This document shows positions 46,282 through 54,797 of a stretch of 64,000 nt of DNA, in pieces. Below the pieces are notes generated by a model that saw only the letters and a list, made by a program, of their open reading frames with translations, had not been told where the DNA came from and searched no databases. How positions within the stretch are numbered: position 1 is the first letter of the stretch; each line of letters starts with the position of its first letter. The stretch lies in the NCBI GenBank assembly GCA_963744255.1, contig CAVUSZ010000038.1, positions 1-64,000 of the forward strand, written 5' to 3'. This DNA comes from DATEDA01 sp963744255. Its GTDB lineage: Bacteria > Pseudomonadota > Gammaproteobacteria > Burkholderiales > SG8-39. Both the position numbers and the translations under genes were made by a program.

Positions 46282-47982
46282 GTGCGCTTCGACACCTATC
46301 TCCGCTATGACGAGCTGACGCGCGAACTGCAGGCACTCGCCGCCGAGCATCCCGGCCTGCTCCGCGTCGAAAGCATCGGCAGGAGCTTCGAAGGGCGGGA
46401 CATCTGGCTCGCGACCGCGACGCGCTTCGACTCGGGCGCCGACCGGGACAAGCCGGCGCTCTGGGTCGACGGCAACATCCACGCGACCGAGATCGCCGGC
46501 TCGATGGCGTGCCTCTACCTGCTGCATCACCTCGTCACGCAGTACGGCAGGGACGACGAGGTGACGCGCTGTCTCGACACGCGCGTCTTCTATGTCTGCG
46601 CGCGCCTCAACCCCGACGGCGCGGAACTGGCGCTCGCCGACGTGCCGAAGATCATCCGGTCGAGCACGCGGCCTTACCCCTACGACGAAGAGCCGGTGGC
46701 GGGGCTGCGCCGCGAGGACGTCGATGGCGACGGCCGCGTGCTCTCGATGCGCGTGCCCGATCCGAACGGCCCGTGGAAGGTGTCGGAGCGCGACCGGCGG
46801 CTCATGGTCCGCCGCGAGCCGGCCGAGACGGGCGGCAGCTATTACCGGCTCCTGCCGGAGGGGACGATCGAGGGCTGGGACGGCGTGACGATCAAGCTCG
46901 CGCCGCGCCGGGAGCAGCTCGACCTCAATCGCAATTTTCCGGCGGGCTGGCGGCAGGAGCACGAGCAGCACGGCGCCGGGCCCTTCCCGACCTCCGAGCC
47001 GGAGGTGCGCACCGCAGTCGCGTTCGTCGCCTCGCATCCGAACATCACCGGCGCGATCCTGTTTCACACCTACAGCGGCGTCCTGCTACGGCCGTACTCG
47101 CACCAGGCCGACGAGACGCTCCCCGCCGAGGATCTCTGGACCTACCAGAAGCTGGGGCAGCGGGGCACCGAGCTGACCGGCTACCCGGCCATCTCGGTGT
47201 TCCACGATTTCCGCTACCACCCGAAGGAGGTAATCACCGGCTCGTTCGACGACTGGGCCTACGACCATCTCGGCGTGTTCGCCTGGACGATCGAGATCTG
47301 GAGCCCGCAGCGCGCCGCCGGGATCAGCGACTACAAGTTCATCGAGTGGTACCGTGACCATCCGCTCGAGGACGACCTCAAACTGCTCGAGTGGAACGAC
47401 AGCGTGCTCGGGGGCCGCGGCTTCGTCGACTGGTATCCGTTCCGCCACCCGCAGCTCGGCCCGATCGATCTCGGCGGCTGGGACGCGCTCTACACCTGGA
47501 GCAACCCGCCGCACGCGGCTCTCGAGAAGGAGGTCGCGCTGTTCCCGGGATGGCTCGTGTGGCATCTCCTCGTCTCGCCGCGGCTTGAGCGGCTCGAAGC
47601 GACCGCGACGCGGCTCGGCCCCGACACGTGGCGCGTGCGGCTGGTGGTGCACAACACGGGGTGGTTGCCGAGCTACGTCACCAAGCGGGCGCTCAAGAAC
47701 AAGACCGTGCGTGGGCTCGTCGTGGAGATCGAGCTGCCGCCGGGCGCGCGCCTCGAGACGGGCAGCGCACGCGAAGAGCTCGGGCAACTCGAGGGCCGCG
47801 CCTACAAGCCCGCGGTGCCAAGCAGTTGGTCGGGCTGGGGCGGCGACGCGACTGACGACCGCGCCAAGGTGGAGTGGGTGGTGCGCTCGCCCTCTGGTGG
47901 AACCGTGGCGCTCTGCGCGCGCCACGAGCGTGCCGGAACGGTGCGGGCCGAGGTCGTCCTCGATTCGCCGGCACGATCGTAA
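46282..47982 (+). CDS. M14-family zinc carboxypeptidase
   Basis: 566 residues, GTG start. The catalytic domain is residues 1-360: VDGNIHATEIAGSMACLYLL (HxxE zinc ligands), CARLNPDGAELALADVP, LDLNRNFPAGWRQEHEQ, ILFHTYSGVLLRPYS (third His) and FAWTIEIWSP (catalytic Glu). The remaining ~200 residues, from about 390, form a beta-rich C-terminal region with an internal IELPPGARLETGS. No signal peptide is evident, so it is probably cytoplasmic. 21 bp after osmC, same strand. Confidence 0.88.
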   Translation: MRFDTYLRYDELTRELQALAAEHPGLLRVESIGRSFEGRDIWLATATRFDSGADRDKPALWVDGNIHATEIAGSMACLYLLHHLVTQYGRDDEVTRCLDTRVFYVCARLNPDGAELALADVPKIIRSSTRPYPYDEEPVAGLRREDVDGDGRVLSMRVPDPNGPWKVSERDRRLMVRREPAETGGSYYRLLPEGTIEGWDGVTIKLAPRREQLDLNRNFPAGWRQEHEQHGAGPFPTSEPEVRTAVAFVASHPNITGAILFHTYSGVLLRPYSHQADETLPAEDLWTYQKLGQRGTELTGYPAISVFHDFRYHPKEVITGSFDDWAYDHLGVFAWTIEIWSPQRAAGISDYKFIEWYRDHPLEDDLKLLEWNDSVLGGRGFVDWYPFRHPQLGPIDLGGWDALYTWSNPPHAALEKEVALFPGWLVWHLLVSPRLERLEATATRLGPDTWRVRLVVHNTGWLPSYVTKRALKNKTVRGLVVEIELPPGARLETGSAREELGQLEGRAYKPAVPSSWSGWGGDATDDRAKVEWVVRSPSGGTVALCARHERAGTVRAEVVLDSPARS

Positions 47983-48076
47983 CCATCTGAATTTGCGATT
48001 AGGAGTTCCCGGTCTGCGGACCTATATTGGTATTGTGCGATGCAGCATGATCGCGTGAACCGATTGGAGGTTCCAG

Positions 48077-48277
48077 ATGAAACGAGTTGATGAAGCCCTG
48101 CTCGACCGGGTGCGCATGACCCCAGCCGACCGCGAGGCGGCAAAGGCGACCTTGCGCCGCGCCGAGGTGATCGCAGACCTGGTGTACCGCGCGACCCAGG
48201 CGGTCCAGGCCGCCGTCGAGTTCCTGCGGCACGGCGCGCAGGTCCTCGCGCAGCGCATCCGCGCCCGATTCGCGTAA
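48077..48277 (+). CDS. Small helical hypothetical protein
   Basis: 66 residues; GGAGG 7 nt before ATG 48077 supports expression. MKRVDEALLDRVRMTPADRE then AEVIADLVYRATQAVQAAVE: one long amphipathic helix with basic ends, ending RIRARFA. No family recognised. AT-richer DNA with TATATT (48020s) upstream could be a promoter. Convergent with the Cyclase-fold gene, 11 bp apart. Confidence 0.6.
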   Translation: MKRVDEALLDRVRMTPADREAAKATLRRAEVIADLVYRATQAVQAAVEFLRHGAQVLAQRIRARFA

Positions 48278-48288
48278 CCCGCAGCGCG

Positions 48289-49377
48289 TCAGCGGCGCGG
48301 CACGCCGATCGCGACCGGCCGCACCGCCGAGCCTGATGCGCCCTTCTCCAGCGCCGGCAGGATCATGGTGCACGACGTCCAGACCTTGTCGCGTGCCATC
48401 TCGCCCAGGCTCGCGTTCTCGATGTGGTGGATCCCCGCCTGCGTGAGCAGGTGGTGATGCACCGCGAACGGCAGGCCCTGCGGCGTCCCCGCCGCCGGGC
48501 CGCTCTTCCCCTGTAGCTGGCCTTCGTTCACCGGATCGAGGAACGGCGTGTCGAGCGCGACTGCGACGATCCGGCGCTCGCCGATGTAGCGCGCCGCGTC
48601 GTACGCGAGCCCCGGCGCCTTCGTGTAGTAGAACTTCTCGGTGTCCGGGTCGCGCCAGAAATCGCCCCAGCCGGTATAGACGTAGAGCACGTCGCCCGGC
48701 AGCAGTCCGCGCCGGGAGAGCCCCTGCGCCTTTAGCATGCCCTGGATGTCGGCCGCGGTGACGAGCTGGCCGGGCTTCATCGGTTCGCCCTTGCCGACGT
48801 AGGTCTTGGCGTCGAGCAGTACCGCGCTCGTGACGATCGGCGGCACCTTGTCCATCCCCAGCTTGAGCAGCGGCGAGTCGGGGGTGGGCTTCACGTCGCC
48901 CTGCTTGTATCCACCGTAGTACGCGGCACCGTCCGCCGGCGACTCGCTCTTGCCGTCCCACGGCTGGGGCAGCACGCCGAAGTGGCCGAGCGCGTCGATC
49001 TGTGTCCCCTGCTGCCCCGGGTCGCCGGAGACCGAATCCATGTTGAACGCGTGCTGCGTCCCGGGCAGCACCGTGGTCGGGTTGTGCTTGTAGGCGAACG
49101 GCCCGCTGAACGGCGATAGCGGCATCGTGTTCGAGCGCACGCGCGAGGCTTCGTAGACTTTCGCCTTCGGCTGCGCGAGATACCAGCTGCAGCGGAGCCA
49201 GGTGCCGGGACCGATCGCGTTCGCCATGCCGCGCTCGTCGCCCACCGGCCACGGCCCGTTCGGGACGAGCCGCGTCGAGCGCTTCGTGACATCCTCTTCG
49301 GCTGCTTGCGCCCAGGCCGGCGAGGTGCCGCCAAAGCACAGCGACCACGCGACCACACCGCCGATCAGCCTCTTCAT
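48289..49377 (-). CDS. Cyclase-fold (kynurenine formamidase-like) exported hydrolase
   Basis: 362 residues. MKRLIGGVVAWSLCFGGTSP with AWAQ is a signal peptide. PF04199-type metal motif: GTQIDALGHFGVLPQPWDGK (QxDxxxH). LPGDVLYVYTGWGDFW and LPFAVHHHLLTQAGIHHIEN follow in the family order. Family members hydrolyse formamides, isatin or cyclic amides, or act as Mn-dependent cyclases; this large secreted subtype is common in Burkholderiales and uncharacterised. Confidence 0.85.
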   Translation of the reverse strand: MKRLIGGVVAWSLCFGGTSPAWAQAAEEDVTKRSTRLVPNGPWPVGDERGMANAIGPGTWLRCSWYLAQPKAKVYEASRVRSNTMPLSPFSGPFAYKHNPTTVLPGTQHAFNMDSVSGDPGQQGTQIDALGHFGVLPQPWDGKSESPADGAAYYGGYKQGDVKPTPDSPLLKLGMDKVPPIVTSAVLLDAKTYVGKGEPMKPGQLVTAADIQGMLKAQGLSRRGLLPGDVLYVYTGWGDFWRDPDTEKFYYTKAPGLAYDAARYIGERRIVAVALDTPFLDPVNEGQLQGKSGPAAGTPQGLPFAVHHHLLTQAGIHHIENASLGEMARDKVWTSCTMILPALEKGASGSAVRPVAIGVPRR

Positions 49378-49482
49378 GTTCGCCTCCGCGTCGACGTCGA
49401 GCAGGCGGGAAATCTACTCCACGCCGCGGGCTTCTGCTCCGGCGAGCCGCCGTGATACCGTCGCCGGCCGGGACAGACCACG

Positions 49483-50046
49483 ATGAAGAACACCGCCACG
49501 CGCTACGGAGCCGTCACCAAGATCCTCCACTGGACCGTCTTTCTCCTGATCCTCAACCAGTTCGTCGTCGCGATTGCGATGCTGAACACGCCGCAGGGAC
49601 AGACGACGGCGGGCTTCACGCAGGGAACGCTCTACAACTGGCACAAGTCGATCGGGCTCGTCCTGCTCGCCGTCGCGCTCGCGCGCTACATCTGGCGCCA
49701 GGCCACCCCGCTGCCCGACTGGGCACCCAATCTGAGCGCAGGGGAGAAGCGCGCACTCGGCCGGATCGAACCCCTCCTCTACCTCTGCATGTTCGTGATG
49801 CCGATCAGCGGCTTCGTGTTCGTGATGACGGGCGGCTACGGCGTCAACTTCTTCGGCGTCTGGACCATGCCCAACTTCCTCGGCAAGCACGCCCTCGCCT
49901 CGAAGATCGCCGAGTGGACGCATATCGTCACCGCGGCGGTGCTGTTCCTCACACTGCTCGCCCACTGGACGCTCGGCATCCGTCACCAGTGGATCCACGG
50001 CGACCGCTATCTCCACCGAATGCTCCCCTTCACGCATCAGAGATAA
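49483..50046 (+). CDS. Cytochrome b561 family protein
   Basis: 187 residues, four membrane helices. RYGAVTKILHWTVFLLILNQ and TLYNWHKSIGLVLLAVALAR carry the first two haem His; TPLPDWAP, VMPISGFVFVMTGGYGVNFF, KIAEWTHIVTAAVLF and LLAHWTLGIRHQW give the rest. Diheme quinol-reactive inner-membrane protein (CybB type). The M23 peptidase gene starts 3 bp after its stop. Confidence 0.92.
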   Translation: MKNTATRYGAVTKILHWTVFLLILNQFVVAIAMLNTPQGQTTAGFTQGTLYNWHKSIGLVLLAVALARYIWRQATPLPDWAPNLSAGEKRALGRIEPLLYLCMFVMPISGFVFVMTGGYGVNFFGVWTMPNFLGKHALASKIAEWTHIVTAAVLFLTLLAHWTLGIRHQWIHGDRYLHRMLPFTHQR

Positions 50047-50049
50047 CTC

Positions 50050-50886
50050 GTGAACCGGCGCCGGGTCCTGCTCGCGATCGCGCCCGCGCTCGTTGCTTCG
50101 ACATGGCTCGCCCGCGCCTGGGCGACGCCGGTTCCGCGAGTGTCACCGGTGCCGGGCGGCGTCGCGAGAGTGCCGCTCGGCCCGGCCGCATCAGCGCCGC
50201 GCGCGCGCCTCGGCAAGGACCGCGTGCTGGTCGCGCGGGACGGCGACGAATGGATCGCGCTCGTCGGCATCCCGCTCGGTGCAAAAGCGGGCGCGAAGCT
50301 GCGGCTGGACGTGGAACGAGCCGACGGCGGCGAGTCGCGGTTCGAGATCGGCGTCGTGGCGAAGGAGTACGCCGCGCAGCACCTCAAGGTGCCGCGCGGT
50401 CAGGTCGACCTCTCGCCCGAGGATCTTGCGCGGTACGAGCGCGAGCGCACGCATCTCGCTGCGGTGCTGCGGACCTTCACCGAAAGCGCGCCAACGACGC
50501 TCGCCATGCTGCAGCCGACGCCTGGGCCGCGCTCAGCCTCGTTCGGACTGCGGCGCTACTTCAACGGCCAGGCGCGGAGCCCGCACAACGGGATGGACAT
50601 CGCGGCGCCCACGGGCACGCCGGTCGTCGCCGCGAATCATGGCAAGGTGATCGACGCCGGCGATTACTTCTTCCCGGGCCGTACCGTGATCCTCGACCAT
50701 GGGCAAGGGATGCTCTCCCTCTACTCGCACCTGAGCGCGATCGAGGTGACTGCGAGCGAATCGGTCTCCGCGGGTGCGCCGATCGGCAAGGTGGGCGCGA
50801 CCGGTCGCGTCACCGGGTCGCATCTCCATTTCTCGGTCTATCTCAACGCGGTGGCCGTCGATCCGGCGCTGTTCCTCGCCGAGTGA
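50050..50886 (+). CDS. M23-family peptidoglycan endopeptidase
   Basis: 278 residues, GTG start. A signal peptide MNRRRVLLAIAPALVASTWL then ARAWATP. A beta-rich N-terminal domain precedes residues 165-275 with FGLRRYFNGQARSPHNGMDI (zinc His/Asp), TPVVAANHGKVIDAGDYFFP, LSLYSHLSAIEVTASESVSA and GRVTGSHLHFSVYLNAVAVD (HxH). All ligands are present, so it is probably an active LytM-type endopeptidase in the periplasm. Operon with cytochrome b561. Confidence 0.92.
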   Translation: MNRRRVLLAIAPALVASTWLARAWATPVPRVSPVPGGVARVPLGPAASAPRARLGKDRVLVARDGDEWIALVGIPLGAKAGAKLRLDVERADGGESRFEIGVVAKEYAAQHLKVPRGQVDLSPEDLARYERERTHLAAVLRTFTESAPTTLAMLQPTPGPRSASFGLRRYFNGQARSPHNGMDIAAPTGTPVVAANHGKVIDAGDYFFPGRTVILDHGQGMLSLYSHLSAIEVTASESVSAGAPIGKVGATGRVTGSHLHFSVYLNAVAVDPALFLAE

Positions 50887-50892
50887 CGGGCG

Positions 50893-51473
50893 TCATCCCG
50901 AGGTCGCGCACCGCACGGTCCGGGTGCCGTCGGCCCCTGGCACGACGACACAGGCCGGCGCCGCGATCGTCGTCTCGGCCGCGACGTCGCGCTTCGGCAG
51001 TGCGTGTTCCTCGCGGAACCACCGTTGGACCTCGGCCGCCTGCATCTCGCATCCCTCCGTCGTCAGGTCCTCCTTCAGATACTTCGCCTGGATGTAGTGC
51101 ACGAACTCGTGGGCAAGCGAGTCGTCGAGGGTCCGCTTGAAGCGCAGGTAGAACGAAGGCATCGTCGGTCAGGTAGATCTCGTTGCTCGCGATCGAGTAG
51201 ACGTTGGAGACGAGCGGCGGGCGGAACTGCCACTGCCCTTCCATCGCATCCTGGAACTGGCGGAGCGGCGTCGCGCTCTCGACGAAGATCGCGGGCAGGG
51301 GGACGTCCGGACGGAGCGTGACCTGCATGCGCTGCGCCACGGTCTCCAGGATGAACCTCGGCTCGAAGCGCAGCTTCGCGGGCTCGGGCGTAGAGACGTC
51401 GTCGCCGGCAAGAGCCGGGCTCATGCACGCGACGATCGCGAGCATCGCTGACCAGCGGCAAATGCGTGTTCAT
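50893..51473 (-). CDS. Exported HExxH protein (two frameshifts)
   Basis: About 193 codons. AAGGAG precedes ATG 51473. MNTHLPLVS continues after a one-base shift as MLAIVACMSPALAG, completing a signal peptide. Next LRFEPRFILETVAQRMQVTL and NEIYLTDDA; a second shift near 51162 leads to SFYLRFKRTLDDSLAHEFVH, then YIQAKYLKEDLTTEGCEMQA and EVQRWFREEH. HEFVH plus the distal Glu look like a zincin active site. Convergent with the M23 gene. Confidence 0.7.
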
Positions 51474-51550
51474 CACGTCTCCTTCGTAATTTGTGGTCGT
51501 CAGGTGCGACGACGACAGTTCGAAGGCTACGGATCGGGCTCACGCGAGGA

Positions 51551-51566
51551 AGTGCGCTTACGCACT
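51551..51566. promoter_or_regulatory. Palindrome AGTGCG-CTTA-CGCACT
   Basis: Perfect 6-bp arms, 78-93 bp upstream of the HExxH gene start and on the 3' side of the Crp/Fnr gene. The core GTGCG-N4-CGCAC recurs at 52463-52476 upstream of the Crp/Fnr gene. Confidence 0.5.
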
Positions 51567-51714
51567 AGCGGGCGGAGTTTGGCGGGTTAGGGTGCCGGCG
51601 CAGATGGACTAGGCCATTGGATCTATATGCCTTGCCGGAGCGCTTGCGCGCACCACGTCCGCGAACTCGACACGCGCTTCCGGCTGAAACGCGCGGAAGC
51701 AGACGCCAGCAAGA

Positions 51715-52425
51715 TCAGGCGCTCGCGCGAACTTCTTCGACCAGGCGTTCGAGCCGCGCAACGTCGCGAATGACGAGCGCGTGGTTGCCGCGCTCGACGA
51801 CGCCCATCTTGACCAGGGCAGAGAGCTCGCGAGTCACCTGTTCGCGGTAGGTGCTGACCCGACTCGCGATGTCGGCGTGCTTCGGCGCGGGATCAAGGCG
51901 TGCCGTGTTGCCCGTCACGCCTGCCTCGCGCGCGAGGCGCAGCAGCTCGGCATGGATCCGGTTCTGCACGCCGAGCGTGCTGAGATCGATGACGCGCTCG
52001 GAGAGGCCGCGCACCATGCTCGCGAGCCGCACCAGCATCCGCTCGGCGACCAGTGGCACCTCGCGGACGAGGTGCCAGAAGGCCGCCGGCGGCAGCGACG
52101 CGACCAGCGTGCTCTCGACGGCGATCACGTCCGCGGAGCGCGGCTTGCCGTCGATCCCCGCGACCTCGCCGAAACAGTCGCCCGCACCGATGTCGCGAAA
52201 GGTCACCTGGCGCCCGCCCGCCGAGTACGTCGTGACGCGGACGCGTCCGGAGACGATGAGGTAGAGGTCGCGGTCGTCTGCCTCGCGCGAGATGATCTGC
52301 TGTTCGGGCGAGTAGCGGCGCCACGCGCACTCGCGCGCAAGCGCTTCGAGGCGATCCGGGGGCAGGCCGTCGAGCAGCGCGACGCTCCTGAGACCGAGGC
52401 TCGAAGGCTGATGGTCTCGTGGCAT
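51715..52425 (-). CDS. Crp/Fnr-family transcriptional regulator
   Basis: 236 residues from MPRDHQPSSLGLRSVALLDG. The cNMP-binding-like beta-barrel (20-140) has READDRDLYLIVSGRVRVTT and GAGDCFGEVAGIDGKPRSAD, the phosphate cassette position. A long helix comes next, with LSERVIDLSTLGVQNRIHAE, then the winged helix ASRVSTYREQVTRELSALVK and MGVVERGNHALVI. No Fnr-type N-terminal cysteines. The effector may be a cyclic nucleotide or none. A palindrome 38 bp upstream suggests autoregulation. Confidence 0.9.
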   Translation of the reverse strand: MPRDHQPSSLGLRSVALLDGLPPDRLEALARECAWRRYSPEQQIISREADDRDLYLIVSGRVRVTTYSAGGRQVTFRDIGAGDCFGEVAGIDGKPRSADVIAVESTLVASLPPAAFWHLVREVPLVAERMLVRLASMVRGLSERVIDLSTLGVQNRIHAELLRLAREAGVTGNTARLDPAPKHADIASRVSTYREQVTRELSALVKMGVVERGNHALVIRDVARLERLVEEVRASA

Positions 52426-52462
52426 TAGGCGCACAACCTAACCGCGCGCGCGGCGAGGGAGA

Positions 52463-52476
52463 GTGCGTTCGCGCAC
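52463..52476. promoter_or_regulatory. Palindrome GTGCG-TTCG-CGCAC upstream of the Crp/Fnr gene
   Basis: 38 bp before the regulator's ATG. Shares its arms and a following CTA-ACG-like tail with the palindrome at 51551-51566. Arm length and 4-bp spacer fit a dimeric regulator site. Confidence 0.5.
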
Positions 52477-52519
52477 GCTAACGCCGCCAGCGCATCGCGG
52501 GATTGGACCGAGATAGCCA

Positions 52520-53500
52520 CTACTTCTTGGGCTTAGTCTCTTCGAGCCGGTCGGTGGCGGGCGGCGGTGTGCGCGAGAGCGCAGAGAGCTCCGCGCGAAG
52601 CTCCGGCGTCATATCGATCTTGACCGAGTCGAGCGACGCCCGCAGCTGGTCGACGTTCCGCGCGCCGATGATCGGCGCCGTGATCGCCGGATGGCTTGCC
52701 ACCCACGCCACCGCCATGCTCATCGGGTGCACGCCGCGCTGCTTGCAAAGCGCCGCGAAGGACGCCGCCGCTTCGTGCATCCAGTCTTCGCCGTACCTGA
52801 CCTGGTACATCGGATTGGAGACGAGGCGACCGATCCCCGGTGCGTCCTTCTGCTCGTACTTGCCGGAAAGAAGACCGCCTCCCGCGGGGCTGTAGGGCAT
52901 AACTGCGATCCCGTTCGCCTGCGCCATCGGCAGGATCTCGACCTCGGCCTGGCGCTTGACGAGGTTGTACATCGGCTGGATGGCCTGGAGCCGCGCCCAG
53001 CCGTGCGCCTCCTGAATGTCGACAGCTTTCTGGGTCTGCCAGGCGGTGTGATTGCTGAGCGCCGGGTAGAGGATCTTCCCGGCGCGCACCAGATCCTCCA
53101 GCGCGCGCAGCGATTCCTCGATCGGGGTCGATGGGTCCTGCTGGTGCAGATAGAAGACCTCGACGCGGTCGGTCTTGAGCCGCCGCAGGCTCTCTTCGGC
53201 AGCGCGAGTGATGTGGCGGCGGGAGAGCCCGCGCGCATTGACGTCGGTGCCGGTGGCGTTGAAGCACTTCGTCGCGATGACCAGCTCCTCGCGGTGGCCC
53301 TCGATCAGACCGCCGAGGATCGTCTCGGAACGCCCGCCGCTGTACTGGTTCGCGGTGTCGAAGAAGTTGATGCCGGCCTCGCGGCACGCCTTGTACATTG
53401 CTGCGGAGCCGTTCTCGTCGGCGTCCCCGCCGTACGCCATCGTACCCGCGCAGAGCTGCGACACCTGCACACCGGAACGTCCAAGAGGCCGGAATTTCAT
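52520..53500 (-). CDS. Aldo/keto reductase
   Basis: 326 residues from MKFRPLGRSGVQVSQLCAGT. Catalytic set: FFDTANQYSGGRSE (Asp, Tyr), IATKCF (Lys) and YLHQQDPSTP (His). MPYSPAGGGLLSGKYEQ and AWVASHPAITAPIIGARN form the NADPH-binding C-terminal part. YajO/Tas-like branch. Unlike the two reductases in the first 10 kb, it has no frame error. Substrate unknown. Confidence 0.92.
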   Translation of the reverse strand: MKFRPLGRSGVQVSQLCAGTMAYGGDADENGSAAMYKACREAGINFFDTANQYSGGRSETILGGLIEGHREELVIATKCFNATGTDVNARGLSRRHITRAAEESLRRLKTDRVEVFYLHQQDPSTPIEESLRALEDLVRAGKILYPALSNHTAWQTQKAVDIQEAHGWARLQAIQPMYNLVKRQAEVEILPMAQANGIAVMPYSPAGGGLLSGKYEQKDAPGIGRLVSNPMYQVRYGEDWMHEAAASFAALCKQRGVHPMSMAVAWVASHPAITAPIIGARNVDQLRASLDSVKIDMTPELRAELSALSRTPPPATDRLEETKPKK

Positions 53501-53584
53501 GCGCTCACCTTCACGGTAAACAACGTTTGCGATCGATCACGAACAGTCCCGGCGAGCAGCACGCTCTCGACCCGGATCATGCGC

Positions 53585-53875
53585 TCAATGGTAACCCGCC
53601 TCGCGCTGATGGCGGATGGCGAGGATCTCGACACGGTCTGCGCGAGCGGCCACGCGGTAGAGCGCGACGTACCCGGTACGGCCGTAGGAGATAACAAGCT
53701 CCCGCAACCGTCCCCTGGCCGGCCGCCCGATGTGTGGATGACGTTCGAGGATCGTGACCGCATCGACGATGGCCGCGGTCGCGTGGACCGCGGCGTTCGG
53801 GTTCTCGGCGGCGAGGGAATCGAACAGTCGATCGAGATCGGCCAGGGCCCGCGCGCTGTAGGCGACGGCGGCCAA
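53585..53875 (-). CDS. RelE/ParE-superfamily toxin
   Basis: 96 residues from a TTG start, 11 bp after the antitoxin stop. AYSARALADLDRLFDSLAAE, ERHPHIGRPARGRLRELVIS, then YGRTGYVALYRVAARADRVE and ILAIRHQREAGY: the Arg/Tyr/His pattern of RelE-type toxins near the C-terminus is visible. Likely an mRNA interferase or gyrase inhibitor. Confidence 0.85.
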   Translation of the reverse strand: MAAVAYSARALADLDRLFDSLAAENPNAAVHATAAIVDAVTILERHPHIGRPARGRLRELVISYGRTGYVALYRVAARADRVEILAIRHQREAGYH

Positions 53876-53886
53876 CGGCAGCGGCG

Positions 53887-54180
53887 CTACCGCCTTCTAG
53901 GGCGCCGGATCGGCCTCGGGCGGGGCGCGGAGTTCCCGGCCGCGCGCGCCACGATGTACGCGTGCACGTCCTCGGCGGCGTACAGCGGCCCGCCCGCGTC
54001 GACTTCCGCCGCGGACGCTTCCGCGTCGGCGACGAACGCTTCGCGCATCTCGGCGAGCGCGGCCTGCGCCTCGAGCGCGTCGACCATCCAGGCGTGCGGT
54101 GTTTTCCCCGCGGCCTCAGCCAACGGGGCGATTCGGGCCTTGAGCGACTCCGGCAGCTTGAGGGTGGTGGTCGAGATCAT
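53887..54180 (-). CDS. Ribbon-helix-helix antitoxin of the RelE-type pair
   Basis: 97 residues from MISTTTLKLPESLKARIAPL. AEAAGKTPHAWMVDALEAQA completes a CopG/RHH domain, followed by an acidic stretch ending VDAGGPLYAAEDVHAYIVAR that should bind the toxin, and a basic tail. Upstream sequence around 54195-54215 has GGTGTCACC-like symmetry that could be an operator. Directly precedes the toxin gene. Confidence 0.8.
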   Translation of the reverse strand: MISTTTLKLPESLKARIAPLAEAAGKTPHAWMVDALEAQAALAEMREAFVADAEASAAEVDAGGPLYAAEDVHAYIVARAAGNSAPRPRPIRRPRRR

Positions 54181-54296
54181 CGCGCAATCCAGCAGGCTGG
54201 TGTCACCAAGGTAACACCGGAGTCGGGATAGGGTCAAGGCGCGATGCCAGATGCGCCATTCGACGTGCGAAGACGAGTCGGGCATGCTCCGGCGCA

Positions 54297-54749
54297 ATGA
54301 ACATCTGGGTCGATGCCGATGCCTGTCCCGGCGTGGTGAAGGAGATCCTTTACCGCGCCGCCGAGCGCGCGAGAGTACCGCTGACGCTGGTCGCCAACCG
54401 GCCACTCCGCGCACCGCCGTCACCTTTCATCCGCACGCTCCAGGTGCCGCGCGGGTTCGACATCGCCGACCACGAGATCGCGCGGCGGGTCGAGCCGGGC
54501 GATCTCGTCGTCACCGCCGACATCCCGCTCGCCGCGCAGGTGATCGAACGCGGCGGTCACGCGCTCGACCCGCGCGGCGAGCTGTTCTCGCCGGAGACGA
54601 TCCGCGAGCGGCTGACCATGCGCGACTTCATGGACGAGCTGCGGGCGAGCGGCGTGCAAACCGGCGGTCCGCCGCCGCTCGCGCACGGCGACCGGCAGCG
54701 CTTCGCCAACCAGCTCGACCGGTTGCTGGCGCGGGTCGGGCGGGAGTGA
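54297..54749 (+). CDS. yaiI: YaiI/YqxD family (DUF188) protein
   Basis: 150 residues. MNIWVDADACPGVVKEILYR is the invariant DUF188 start. VTADIPLAAQVIERGGHALD and PRGELFSPETIRERLTMRDF follow, with GPPPLAHGDRQRFANQLDRL at the end. PIN-like nuclease fold of unknown role, single copy in most proteobacteria. Confidence 0.95.
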   Translation: MNIWVDADACPGVVKEILYRAAERARVPLTLVANRPLRAPPSPFIRTLQVPRGFDIADHEIARRVEPGDLVVTADIPLAAQVIERGGHALDPRGELFSPETIRERLTMRDFMDELRASGVQTGGPPPLAHGDRQRFANQLDRLLARVGRE

Positions 54750-54797
54750 ACTTCCGGTGCTCGCGCGGGCTCTGAGGAGGGGATAATCCCTTCCCCC

